NCBI RefSeq assembly: GCF_013371495.1
Contig: NZ_JABWTA010000001.1
Coordinates: 1,844,001 to 1,908,000 of the forward strand
Direction: 5' to 3'
Origin: Altererythrobacter lutimaris
Lineage (GTDB): Bacteria > Pseudomonadota > Alphaproteobacteria > Sphingomonadales > Sphingomonadaceae
Length of the DNA stretch: 64,000 nt
Shown: positions 38,334 to 50,716 of the stretch, one piece after another
How positions within the stretch are numbered: position 1 is the first letter of the stretch
Layout of the letters: every line of letters begins with the position of its first letter
Notes under the pieces: model-generated
The model's input: the letters and a program-made list of their open reading frames with translations, nothing else
Database searches by the model: none
Told to the model about the DNA's origin: nothing
Program-made: the position numbers and the translations under genes

Positions 38334-38725
38334 TTATGCTTCCGCCTCCTGAATGGCTTTGGCGCAAGAAACTGCCGTACGGGCATAATCGATGCTCGCC
38401 CGCTCATTTTCGAGAATCTTGCGGGCTACTCCCAACATCGCGATCGCGTATTCGGTCTTCACCCGCAAAGCATCCTTGCCGATTTTCGATCCCAGCCACC
38501 GGGCAGTGTTCGCATAGGAGGCCTCCACAGCTTCTGACTGAGCGACGAGGTCGAGTTCCTCCTGGCTTGGCTCGTCAGATCTCGGGAGACCTTGCACAAC
38601 CTTGCCAGCAACGCGGCATTCCATCGCCTCGACATAAAGCGCTTCGATTGGAGATTCTTCAGCCTGAGCGCCGGTTGCCGCAAGCAAGACAGCTGCCGGG
38701 ATCAAAGCTAAGCTTATCCGTCCGA

Positions 38726-38729
<4 letters not shown>
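38334..38729 (-). CDS. Small exported protein encoded between rpoB and rpoC
   Basis: 131 residues; its ATG overlaps the rpoB TGA (ATGA), so it is translationally coupled. The N-terminus is a clear signal peptide ([20 protein letters not shown], cut after AQA). The mature part is helical with two Cys (MECRVAG, VSCAKA) that may form a disulphide. No family is recognised. It ends 69 nt before rpoC. Since rpoB and rpoC are normally adjacent, its presence in this operon is unusual. Confidence 0.8.
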
Positions 38730-42913
<4,184 letters not shown>

Positions 42914-43309
42914 GGAAGAGATATGCCTCTTTATAAGTATGCCTGCTTGCGTGTCCGCTTGCAGGCTTCAGTCTTGATTGCGTCTGCGTCACGCGAAATT
43001 GGCTTCGTTTCGGACGCGAAAAGGCCGCAGCGTATGGCGCACCTATCCGGTCCGCTTGCTGCAGCTCATTTAAAGCGTCGCGATTTTGAAGCCCGCTGCT
43101 TCCATCCTTAAAGCCGATCCCCGCGCATGAATCAGCCTTGCTCGAAGCTCGCGGTTGACAGCCATGTAGGAAGGCGAGGATGCCTTGTCAATCAGCCCTT
43201 GCCTTCAAGTGCTGGCCCTCGGCATTTGGGTTGCGTCCGCCATCGAATTAAGCTTTGTCATAGATGCGGTCTTTGAGACCGCGCACGATCGTTCAGAGGG
43301 CAGGTTTTT
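42914..43309. promoter_or_regulatory. Divergent leader of rpoB and the PRMT-like gene
   Basis: No gene is seen in these 396 bases. On the minus strand a TTGACA (43191-43186) and TACATG (43168-43163) are separated by 17 nt, a plausible rpoB promoter about 250 nt before the start. That leaves a long rpoB leader. The plus strand has TTGACA at 43155 without a good -10. Confidence 0.4.
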
Positions 43310-44347
43310 ATGGCCGAGGCCGCTTCAAACGACCCACTTGGCAATCCGGCCGCCTTCCTGCTGATGGTGCGCGGCTTGTCGGAGGCTGGGCGTACAGGCA
43401 TGGTCTCATCTCTGATCGACAAAGCAAACGCGCTTTATGCAGGCGATCCTTTTTGGGAAGCGGCGATCCGCCAATCGGTCGTCCATCTCATCCCGGGCTT
43501 TCACGACTCCATGCTGCGCGACACCGCACGCAACCGTGTCTATCGCGAAGCTCTCGAAGGACATGCAGCAGGCCGAAGAGTGTTGGACATCGGAACAGGC
43601 TCCGGCCTCCTCTCCATGATGGCAGCGCGCGCTGGCGCAACGCATGTCTATGCTTGTGAGGCGAATGCTCTTCTTGCCAGGGCGGCCAATAAAGTGATCG
43701 AAGCGAACGGGTTAGCTGATCGGATCACTGTGCTGACCAAGCCGTCGATTGAGCTCGATCCTGAAGCGGATCTCGGCAGCAGGGTGGATTTGATCGTGTC
43801 TGAGATAATCTCTGACGACATGTATGGTGAAGCTTTGCTCCCATCGCTGAACGATGCCAGCCGGCGACTTATCAAGGATGACGGGATATTTCTGCCAAGC
43901 ATGACTTCGGTGCAAGTTGCGCTCGTCGACTTTGGTGGGATGCCGGAGTTCACCTCTGATGTAGAAGGCTTTGACCTATCCGCCTCCACTCAGCTGCTGT
44001 CACGTAACATAGCTGTACGCGCCAGTCGCGCGGATTTGGAACTACAGTCTTCTTCCGCCTCGCTATTCATGTTCCATCATGCGCCGGGATTGACGCAAAG
44101 CGTCGTCGACAGCGAAATAGCGAATGTCACGACGCGCAAGGGCCGGGCCAATGCAATTGCGCAATGGATCAAATTTGAGTGCGGTGAGGGCCATCAGTAT
44201 GCGAATGCGCCCGGTGGCCCTGCCAATCTGCACTGGCGGATACAGCTGACGCCGATTGAGCCGCTGGAGCTTTCCGAAGGCGAGGTCGCCGCCATCGAAG
44301 CGCACCGCGATCAGCTGGGTATGGTTCTGCACGCTCGAGCTGCCTGA
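43310..44347 (+). CDS. PRMT7-like class I methyltransferase
   Basis: 345 residues. SAM-binding motif I VLDIGTGSGLLSMMAARAGA (91-110) and post-I HVYACEAN. The double-Glu loop SEIISDDMYGE (164-174) places two Glu nine residues apart, exactly as in protein arginine methyltransferases, and the C-terminal barrel ends with LHW (307-309), the place of the THW loop. The string around 90-180 reads most like eukaryotic PRMT7. This argues for protein-arginine methylation or a close relative rather than ribosomal L11 methylation, the likely automatic label. Divergent from rpoB; target unknown. Confidence 0.75.
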   Translation: MAEAASNDPLGNPAAFLLMVRGLSEAGRTGMVSSLIDKANALYAGDPFWEAAIRQSVVHLIPGFHDSMLRDTARNRVYREALEGHAAGRRVLDIGTGSGLLSMMAARAGATHVYACEANALLARAANKVIEANGLADRITVLTKPSIELDPEADLGSRVDLIVSEIISDDMYGEALLPSLNDASRRLIKDDGIFLPSMTSVQVALVDFGGMPEFTSDVEGFDLSASTQLLSRNIAVRASRADLELQSSSASLFMFHHAPGLTQSVVDSEIANVTTRKGRANAIAQWIKFECGEGHQYANAPGGPANLHWRIQLTPIEPLELSEGEVAAIEAHRDQLGMVLHARAA

Positions 44348-44499
44348 TCAGGCAACCCAAGCGGCGATTCACATCACTAGTCATACTGATTCTCTCTCAG
44401 ATCGCTTGCGGCCAGGCCGCTTGCCTATGGCTCGATCTCCATTCTCGCGCGCAAAATCGCGAAAAATTCCCCTGAAAAATCAACAGTAATCACGAAATT

Positions 44500-44516
44500 C
44501 GATATGTATTATATCG
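44500..44516. promoter_or_regulatory. AT-rich dyad CGATAT-N5-ATATCG
   Basis: Perfect 6-bp arms flanking GTATT in an AT-rich island upstream of the peptide operon; candidate regulator site. Confidence 0.4.
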
Positions 44517-44533
44517 TTTTTCAATATTATTGC

Positions 44534-44572
44534 TTGACGATAAACAATGTCAGGCATATTGATAATCAATAT
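44534..44572 (+). promoter_or_regulatory. Promoter and operator of the peptide/DUF2975/XRE/CPBP operon
   Basis: TTGACG (44534-44539) and TATTGA (44557-44562) lie 17 nt apart. The -10 is inside a perfect 17-bp dyad, ATATTGA-TAA-TCAATAT (44556-44572), and a further TCAATAT half-site lies at 44521. This is the layout of an autoregulated promoter; the XRE protein of the operon is the natural candidate repressor. Confidence 0.5.
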
Positions 44573-44593
44573 TGAACATCAAGGAGATCGATA

Positions 44594-44728
44594 ATGTCTA
44601 CATTCAAACAACAATCCGTCGCCGCAGTCATGGCTGTCCTTATCTCAGTCATTTCGCTGCAAGCTATCGTGACGGTTCCGCCCGCACAGGCGCATGCCTC
44701 GACCAGCCAGCTGGTTGAACTGGCCTGA
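44594..44728 (+). CDS. 44-residue exported peptide, unknown
   Basis: Starts at an ATG behind a perfect-looking AAGGAGAT and ends 20 nt before the DUF2975 gene. The sequence is a signal peptide (MSTFKQQSVAAVMAVLISVI onward to PPAQAHA) followed by only about nine residues, STSQLVELA, if cut after AHA. It may be a secreted peptide or simply a tiny exported protein. The strong ribosome site and operon position support a real gene. No family is recognised. Confidence 0.65.
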   Translation: MSTFKQQSVAAVMAVLISVISLQAIVTVPPAQAHASTSQLVELA

Positions 44729-44748
44729 GGCATCACTGGAGTATTCGC

Positions 44749-45285
44749 ATGTCAAACCCACTCGCCAATGATGCATTGCTCAAGTTCGGGCGCATCCTCA
44801 CCTATATCTTCCAAGTCTTTCTCGGCCTTGGCGCGATTGCGCTGACCTTCGCAATACCTGTGGTACTGCTCAGTCAGGATCATATCGCCAAGGAGCTGAC
44901 GGCAGATTCCACTCTATCGCTCGGGGCTACAGTCGGAGCGATTGTCGCAGTCCTGCTTCTTGCACTTGTTATCGTCGCAATGGCTTTCGTCTTCTTCCGC
45001 AATCTTCGCCAGATCATAGAGACGGTAGGCGCAGGCGACCCCTTTGTGCCAGAAAATGCAGACCGCCTTGGTGTGATGGGCTGGATCACTCTTGCCATTC
45101 AGGTCATCGCACTGCCACTTGCAGGCATTGGCCTGCTGGCCGCCAACGCATTCGAGGAACAGAATTTCACTGTCGATGCAGGCCTCGACCCCGGTGCAGT
45201 CATACTCGCTGTCGTACTGTTCATCCTCGCACGTGTGTTCCGCAAGGGCACTGAGATGCGCGACGATCTGGAAGGAACGGTCTGA
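44749..45285 (+). CDS. DUF2975 membrane protein (YoaS-like)
   Basis: 178 residues with four membrane helices: LTYIFQVFLGLGAIALTFAI, LGATVGAIVAVLLLALVIVA, MGWITLAIQVIALPLAGIGL and a last one near 145-165. The cytoplasmic-type segment FFRNLRQIIETVGAGDPFVP is typical of DUF2975. This family is found beside YozG-like XRE regulators, as here; the stop shares one base with the next ATG. Function unknown; a sensor or partner of the regulator is plausible. Confidence 0.85.
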   Translation: MSNPLANDALLKFGRILTYIFQVFLGLGAIALTFAIPVVLLSQDHIAKELTADSTLSLGATVGAIVAVLLLALVIVAMAFVFFRNLRQIIETVGAGDPFVPENADRLGVMGWITLAIQVIALPLAGIGLLAANAFEEQNFTVDAGLDPGAVILAVVLFILARVFRKGTEMRDDLEGTV

Positions 45286-45518
45286 TGCCCCCAGCAACCC
45301 CAGAAGAAGGAGCACGGATTGTGGTCAAGCTCGACGATATCCTGCACGAAAAACGCATGACGCTAACCGAACTCGCTGAGCGGGTCGGCCTGACACTTGC
45401 GAACCTCTCGATCCTCAAGACCGGCAAGGCCAAGGCCATCCGCTTCTCAACCCTCGAAGCGATCTGCCGCGAGCTTGAATGCCAGCCGGGCGACCTGCTC
45501 GGCTACGAGACCGAATAG
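45285..45518 (+). CDS. YozG-like XRE transcription regulator
   Basis: 77 residues from the ATG overlapping the DUF2975 stop; a GTG 33 nt later with GAAGGAG before it is an alternative start giving MVKLDDILHEKRM, the usual N-terminus of the family. The rest is one helix-turn-helix (LTELAERVGLTLANLSILKT, ATLEAICRELECQPGDLLGY-like end). Members pair with DUF2975 proteins. It probably binds the dyads upstream of the operon. Confidence 0.88.
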   Translation: MPPATPEEGARIVVKLDDILHEKRMTLTELAERVGLTLANLSILKTGKAKAIRFSTLEAICRELECQPGDLLGYETE

Positions 45519-45522
45519 TCCG

Positions 45523-46143
45523 ATGCTGCTTCAAGAGCTTGTCGATACAACGGTCCAGCTCGCGGTTGGGTTTGTCCTCGCCGCCGCGATCTGGGCCGTT
45601 TTCGGACGCAAGCGTGCGCCCTTCACCCAATGGGTCGGACTGACGCGGCCGAGCGATGGATGGCTCCTGCCATCTGCTGTCATCTTGCTTGGCCTTGGTG
45701 CGCTGTCAGCTGTCTTCATCGCGCTTGGCCCGCTGGGCGATCTTGCAACCGGCCCCGGAACTGTCGGAGGCAAATTGCAGGAGCAAGGCTTTACGCCAGC
45801 AATGATCGGCGTGATTGCTCTCGGCGCGTTGATCAAGACAGGCTTTACCGAAGAGCTGATTTTTCGCGGGCTCATCGCTAAGCGGCTGATCAACTGGCTG
45901 GGCTTCAAAACCGGCAATGCGATCCAGGCCATTCTGTTTGGCGCCGTGCATCTCGTGATCTTCGCGGTGCCGGGTGCGCCAGAACCACATGTCCTGACAA
46001 TCGCAACATTGTTCGGCCTGCCAGCACTCGCCGGATGGTGCATGGGATACGCGAATGAAAAGTTCGGTGGCGGCTCGATCGTGCCGGGATGGCTGATCCA
46101 CGCCGGCGGCAATTTCGCCAGCTATCTGCACTTCGCGCTCTGA
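45523..46143 (+). CDS. CPBP-family intramembrane metalloprotease
   Basis: 206 residues starting four bases after the XRE stop. The motifs FTEELIFRGLIAKRL (Glu110, Glu111, Arg115), the helix His in FGAVHLVIFAV (His143) and IHAGGNFASY near the end are those of CAAX/Abi proteases. In other systems such proteases process or protect against small peptides. With an exported 44-residue peptide in the same operon, a peptide-processing role is plausible but untested. Confidence 0.85.
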   Translation: MLLQELVDTTVQLAVGFVLAAAIWAVFGRKRAPFTQWVGLTRPSDGWLLPSAVILLGLGALSAVFIALGPLGDLATGPGTVGGKLQEQGFTPAMIGVIALGALIKTGFTEELIFRGLIAKRLINWLGFKTGNAIQAILFGAVHLVIFAVPGAPEPHVLTIATLFGLPALAGWCMGYANEKFGGGSIVPGWLIHAGGNFASYLHFAL

Positions 46144-46451
46144 ACCCGGCGTGCGCTGAATGAGCAAGAATGCTTGACTCGTTGGGATACACCGCTATTT
46201 GCGCCCCCGACCGCTTTCGAGTGGTCATCCGTCCGAGACAGTTGGTGAAGACATTCCGGTCTTCTTAATTTCCAGCCTAGACGGGGAAACGAGATTTCCG
46301 GCTCTGCTGAAACGCATGGCCATTCGATGCCGCAAGCGGCGTCCTCCTTCCCTAGTCAAACGGACCTTTGGTTATGCCGGTAAGCGGCATGATCAGATTT
46401 GAGCCGGTCGCGTGGGCCTTGGTCCGCGCGATCATAATGAAGGAGTATGGC
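46144..46451 (+). promoter_or_regulatory. rplJL promoter and leader
   Basis: No gene is seen. A promoter-like TTGACT at 46174-46179 is followed 16 nt later by TATTTG. The remaining 250 nt form a long untranslated leader with several short dyads, as expected for the L10 autoregulatory leader of rplJ; no detailed match to the known L10 site was attempted. AAGGAG precedes the rplJ start. Confidence 0.45.
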
Positions 46452-46967
46452 ATGGATCGTTCGCAGAAAGCCGAAGCGGTCGCTGAGCTTAACTCAGTCT
46501 TCAACGAGGTTGGTGTTGTCGTTGTGACCCGCAATCTCGGCCTGACAGTGGAGCAATCCACTGAGCTGCGCGGGAAGATGCGGGAAGCGGGTGCGTCCTA
46601 CAAGGTTGCGAAGAACCGTCTCGCCAAGCTCGCTCTGAAAGACACTGACTATACGGGTATCGATGAGTTTCTCACCGGCCCGACTGCACTGGCCTGGTCT
46701 TCCGACCCGGTCGCAGCCGCCAAGGCTGCTGTCGATTTCGCCAAGTCGAACGACAAGCTGGAGATCGTTGGTGGCTCGATGGGCAGCCAAGTGCTCGACG
46801 AAGCTGGGGTCAAGGCACTCGCCTCGATGCCAAGCCTCGATGAGCTGCGCGGCAAGATTGTTGGCCTCGTCAACGCACCTGCAACCAAGGTTGCTCAGGT
46901 CGTTAACGCACCGGCTGCCAAGCTTGCACGTGTCTTCGGTGCTTATGGCGCCAAGGACGCTGCGTAA
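46452..46967 (+). CDS. rplJ: Ribosomal protein uL10
   Basis: 171 residues from the ATG at 46452. Motifs [40 protein letters not shown] and [20 protein letters not shown] are typical. uL10 is the base of the ribosomal stalk and repressor of its own mRNA. It is followed by rplL. The usual upstream rplK-rplA genes are absent here. Confidence 0.97.
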   Translation: MDRSQKAEAVAELNSVFNEVGVVVVTRNLGLTVEQSTELRGKMREAGASYKVAKNRLAKLALKDTDYTGIDEFLTGPTALAWSSDPVAAAKAAVDFAKSNDKLEIVGGSMGSQVLDEAGVKALASMPSLDELRGKIVGLVNAPATKVAQVVNAPAAKLARVFGAYGAKDAA

Positions 46968-47070
46968 GGGACGCAAGGTTCGCAAACGCGATTTTTTCCG
47001 GGGTTCACTAACGAAAGCCGAACCCCAGCCGGCCCCACATTACGGGGCATGTATTTTGGAGTGAAACATC

Positions 47071-47451
47071 ATGGCTGATATTGCCAAGCTTGTTGAAGAA
47101 CTGTCGAAACTGACTGTCCTCGAGGCAGCTGAACTTGCAACCGCTCTTGAAGAAGAGTGGGGCGTTAGCGCTGCTGCCGCAGTTGCTGTTGCTGGTGCCC
47201 CTGCGGGCGGTGGCGACGCTGGTGCCGCTGCTGAAGAGAAAGACGAATTCGACGTCATTCTCACCGGCGACGGTGGCAAGAAGATCCAGGTGATCAAGGA
47301 AGTCCGCGCCATCACCGGTCTCGGCCTTACCGAAGCCAAGGGTCTTGTCGAAGGCGCGCCAAAGCCGCTTAAGGAAGGCGTTGCCAAGGCAGAAGCCGAA
47401 GAGATCAAGGGCAAGATCGAAGCAGCTGGTGGTACTGTAGAACTCAAGTAA
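47071..47451 (+). CDS. rplL: Ribosomal protein bL12 (L7/L12)
   Basis: 126 residues. N-terminal dimer domain ([20 protein letters not shown]), an Ala/Gly hinge and the C-terminal domain [20 protein letters not shown]. bL12 dimers form the stalk that recruits GTPase factors. Strong SD TTTTGGAG. Confidence 0.98.
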   Translation: MADIAKLVEELSKLTVLEAAELATALEEEWGVSAAAAVAVAGAPAGGGDAGAAAEEKDEFDVILTGDGGKKIQVIKEVRAITGLGLTEAKGLVEGAPKPLKEGVAKAEAEEIKGKIEAAGGTVELK

Positions 47452-47476
47452 TTGAGTTCGCGTCATCAGTCGCATC

Positions 47477-47533
47477 GATCAGCTTCAAGCTGATCAAACA
47501 AGGGGCAGTGCCAGCGATGGCGCTGCCCTTCTT
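47477..47533 (+). terminator. rplJL terminator
   Basis: A 10-bp stem GGGCAGTGCC/GGCGCTGCCC with loop AGCGAT (47503-47528) is followed by TTCTT. Just before it is a perfect dyad GATCAGCTT-C-AAGCTGATC (47477-47495). Together they mark the end of the rplJL transcript. Confidence 0.75.
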
Positions 47534-47595
47534 GCATGCCTGACCCGATCACGGCTGCTCGAGCAGATACTCAATGGTTGCCCACGCGAAAGTGG

Positions 47596-48135
47596 CTAAA
47601 TCTGGAAGTTCAGCCGCACCCCGAACATGTCCACACCGGGATTCTGCTCGCTATCGAACAGCCGGGCATGGCTCAGATGCACCCAGCTTGCTTCAATGGA
47701 AACTTGCTCCGAAATCTGCGCGCCTATGGCGATCTCAGGTTCAAAGAGGACCTGACTGCCAAGGTCTGTGCGACGCAGTGTTTCTGGATCGAATTCTACA
47801 CCGGATTGTTCTTGCACAACCAGCCCAACACCCGGCCGCAGATAGACCCCGCCCAGGTCGAACTTGCGGCTGATCCCAATGCCAATGAAGCTCGCATCAC
47901 CTGCGGTATTCACTGATGCAATCACATAAGGCTCGATGTCTAGCACCTGCTCAACCGGATCGAACCGATAACCCAGTTGTACACTCGCTGCGTCCTGATC
48001 GGCGACTTCCAAACTGAACGGTGTGTCGACGCCGTGGACATACGCGCCCGTAAAAATCTCGTCAGCATGAGCGGGCGACGCCAACCCTACTAATGCGAGC
48101 ACGCCCACAACAATTCCCAATACTCGGCTATGCAT
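47596..48135 (-). CDS. PagL-like outer membrane acyloxyacyl hydrolase
   Basis: 179 residues from the ATG at 48135, with signal peptide (LGIVVGVLALVGLASPAHA). The rest alternates as a small beta-barrel. The C-terminal SWVHLSHARLFDSEQNPGVD carries the His and Ser of the PagL family (H-x-S-N in the type member; here HLSH). Such enzymes remove the 3-O acyl chain from lipid A. The Asn after the Ser is replaced by His, so activity needs testing. Confidence 0.75.
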   Translation of the reverse strand: MHSRVLGIVVGVLALVGLASPAHADEIFTGAYVHGVDTPFSLEVADQDAASVQLGYRFDPVEQVLDIEPYVIASVNTAGDASFIGIGISRKFDLGGVYLRPGVGLVVQEQSGVEFDPETLRRTDLGSQVLFEPEIAIGAQISEQVSIEASWVHLSHARLFDSEQNPGVDMFGVRLNFQI

Positions 48136-48283
48136 CTGTGCATTCCTTTGGTCGTTCAGACTAACCTTCTGGCCGCAGACTAGCTTCGTACTGGCAGAAC
48201 CACAAACACCCCTTGGCAAGGCGGAAACTTTCCTTATGACCTAGCGTTACATCATCACTTCGCGAAATTCTTGGGGACTGACT

Positions 48284-50566
48284 ATGCGTGGTCGCACTAC
48301 ACTTCTTGCTTCTGTTGCTCTTGCCTCCGTTGCCCTGGCCGCGCCCGGCCAGGCTTCTGAGGCGCCGATCATCCAGCCAGGCGCGCCGGGCGATGCGCCG
48401 CAAGTGATCTCGGCTGAGCAAGCGACCAAGCTCGCTAACACCAGCTATTCGGCGTACGATGTAGCGTTCATGCAGGACATGATAATGCACCACCGCCAAG
48501 CGGTGGAAATGGCCGAGCTCGTGAAAGGCCGGACCAATCAGGAAGACGTGGTCGCCATCGCTGACCGTATTGAAGCGAGCCAGGCTGACGAAATCCGCTT
48601 CATGACCGAGTGGCTCCAGGAACGTGGCCAGCCGCTCAGTTCTTCCGGAATGATGGACCATTCCAAGATGGACCATTCGAAAATGGACCACGGCGAAGAT
48701 CATTCCGGTCATCATTCGAGCCATCAAGGTCACCACTTGATGCAAGGCATGCTGACACCTGAACAAATGGCAGCGATGGCCGCTGCGACGGGCACAGAAT
48801 TTGACCGCTTGTTCCTCTCCGGCATGATCGAGCACCACCAGGGTGCGATCGCGATGGTCAATGATCTTCACGATCAGCGCGGCTCTGCTGCTGATCCGGT
48901 GATGTTCAATTTCACCAACGATATCGTCAGCGACCAGAATCAGGAAATCGACCGGATGAACGGCGTTCTGGCGAGCCTGTCCACCGACCCACGTGTCGGC
49001 TTGAAAGCCGGCTTCGCTGATGCAGGCGAAGCAATCTCCAACCTGCGGCTTGTTGCAGCGCTGCCAAAGCCTGCCGGTTTTGTCGATCCGGAAAACCCGG
49101 CTGAGCTTCGCCCTGAGATTCCCAGTGGCGATGAAGACGAGGACGGTGAAAGCACCGAAGAAGCGACTGCGGAAATCGAAGGCGAGGAAGAAGAGCGCGA
49201 GCCGCAATTCGCACGCCGCGGCGCATTGCTGACTTTTGCAAATACCGACATGGCATTCAGCGGCGACATTCTGGTTGCCGGCAACTATCACGGCTTCAAC
49301 GCCTATCGCCTGGGCGAAGACGGCATGCCGAACCTTGTCAGCTCGACTGTATGTCCGGGCGGCCAGGGCGACGTTTCTATCGTTGGCGATATCCTAATCA
49401 TGAGCGTTCAAGATGCCCGTGCAAGGGTCGATTGCGGCTTGCAGGGCGTCGATGACCGCGTGAGCGAAGAGCGCTTCCGGGGCATTCGTATCTTTGACAT
49501 CTCCGATATCACGCGTCCGCGTCAGGTCGGTCAGGTCCAGACCTGCCGCGGCAGCCATACACACTCGATCGTGACCGCAGATGACGACACCATCGTCGTT
49601 TACAATTCCGGTACGTCCTACATCCGCCCCGAAGAGGAAATGGCAGGCTGTTTCGATGTCCCGGGCGATGATCGCACCGCTCTCTTCAGCATCGACGTGA
49701 TCGAGATCCCGGTCGACAACCCGGCTGCATCACGCATTGTTGACAGCCCGCGCATCTTTGCAAGCGACGGCCAGATCGCTGGTCTGTGGCGCGGTGGTGA
49801 CCACGGCGAAGGCACGCAGGAAACGCGCATCACCGACCACTGCCACGATATCACGGTCTTCCCGGCCCTGAAGCTCGCAGCAGGCGCATGCTCGGGCAAT
49901 GGCGTTATCCTCGATATCTCTGACCCGATGGCACCGAAGCGGATCGACGATGTGACGGACAAAGGCTTTGCCTATTGGCACTCGGCCACCTTCAACAATG
50001 ACGGCACCAAAGTGCTGTTCACCGACGAATGGGGCGGAGGCTCGCGTCCGCGCTGTCAGGCAGGCGATCCGCTGAGCTGGGGCGCGAACGGTTTCTACGA
50101 CATCGTCGATGGCAAGCTTGAATTCCGCAGCCTGTACAAGATCCCTGCGCCGCAGACGAATATGGAAAACTGCGTTGCACATAATGGCTCGATCATTCCT
50201 GTGCCGGGTCGCGATATCTTCGTGCAGGCCTGGTATCAGGGCGGCATCAGCGTGATCGACTTTACAGACAGCGCGAACCCGGTCGAGATTGCCTATTTCG
50301 ACCGCGGCCCGGTCGATGAAGATCAGCTTGTGACGGGAGGCTACTGGTCAGCCTATTGGTACAATGGCCGGATCTATGCGACGGAAATCACTCGTGGTCT
50401 CGACGTGTTCGCATTGGAGCCAAGCGAGTTTCTAAGCGCCGAGGAAATCGCTGCCGCTGAAGCCGCTCAGTATGAGGGTGGGCTCTTCAATCCGCAGACG
50501 CAAACGCAGGTTACCTGGCCTGACGAAATCGTCTCGCGCGTCGAGGAATCGCGCAAAGGCGGCTAA
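48284..50566 (+). CDS. DUF305 metal-binding / LVIVD beta-propeller fusion, exported
   Basis: 760 residues with a signal peptide (cut near GQA, residue 24). Two DUF305 modules (about 50-115 and 155-235) each carry a His pair, IMHHRQAV (His69-70) and IEHHQGAI (His184-185). Between them is a Met/His cluster (123-156) with repeated MDHSK units, suitable for copper or other soft metals. After an acidic linker (about 285-305) the rest (about 310-735) is a propeller with LVIVD-type segments such as IRIFDISDITRPRQVGQV, several Cys and His (DHCHDITVF). Probably a periplasmic or surface metal-handling protein. Confidence 0.85.
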   Translation: MRGRTTLLASVALASVALAAPGQASEAPIIQPGAPGDAPQVISAEQATKLANTSYSAYDVAFMQDMIMHHRQAVEMAELVKGRTNQEDVVAIADRIEASQADEIRFMTEWLQERGQPLSSSGMMDHSKMDHSKMDHGEDHSGHHSSHQGHHLMQGMLTPEQMAAMAAATGTEFDRLFLSGMIEHHQGAIAMVNDLHDQRGSAADPVMFNFTNDIVSDQNQEIDRMNGVLASLSTDPRVGLKAGFADAGEAISNLRLVAALPKPAGFVDPENPAELRPEIPSGDEDEDGESTEEATAEIEGEEEEREPQFARRGALLTFANTDMAFSGDILVAGNYHGFNAYRLGEDGMPNLVSSTVCPGGQGDVSIVGDILIMSVQDARARVDCGLQGVDDRVSEERFRGIRIFDISDITRPRQVGQVQTCRGSHTHSIVTADDDTIVVYNSGTSYIRPEEEMAGCFDVPGDDRTALFSIDVIEIPVDNPAASRIVDSPRIFASDGQIAGLWRGGDHGEGTQETRITDHCHDITVFPALKLAAGACSGNGVILDISDPMAPKRIDDVTDKGFAYWHSATFNNDGTKVLFTDEWGGGSRPRCQAGDPLSWGANGFYDIVDGKLEFRSLYKIPAPQTNMENCVAHNGSIIPVPGRDIFVQAWYQGGISVIDFTDSANPVEIAYFDRGPVDEDQLVTGGYWSAYWYNGRIYATEITRGLDVFALEPSEFLSAEEIAAAEAAQYEGGLFNPQTQTQVTWPDEIVSRVEESRKGG

Positions 50567-50597
50567 GCCAACACCGCTCAAACACCTGTTGCGAGAT

Positions 50598-50628
50598 AGC
50601 CGCACTGCTTGATCCAAGCGGTGCGGCT
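50598..50628. terminator. Long hairpin between the DUF305 and MATE genes
   Basis: A 13-bp-plus-wobble stem, AGCCGCACTGCTTG/CAAGCGGTGCGGCT, loop ATC. No T-run follows on either strand, so termination or mRNA processing is only possible. Confidence 0.45.
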
Positions 50629-50716
50629 CTTCGTATCAGCCTTTCCAAAACGTACGGCTGCACCTATTCGGCGCGGCTGGTCTCGCGACATATCTGCGCT
50701 GGCTAGCGGAAAAGCT

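Noticed and set aside
43155..43183. Plus-strand TTGACA as promoter of the PRMT-like gene
   Set aside because: No acceptable -10 at 16-18 nt; the minus-strand match is better.
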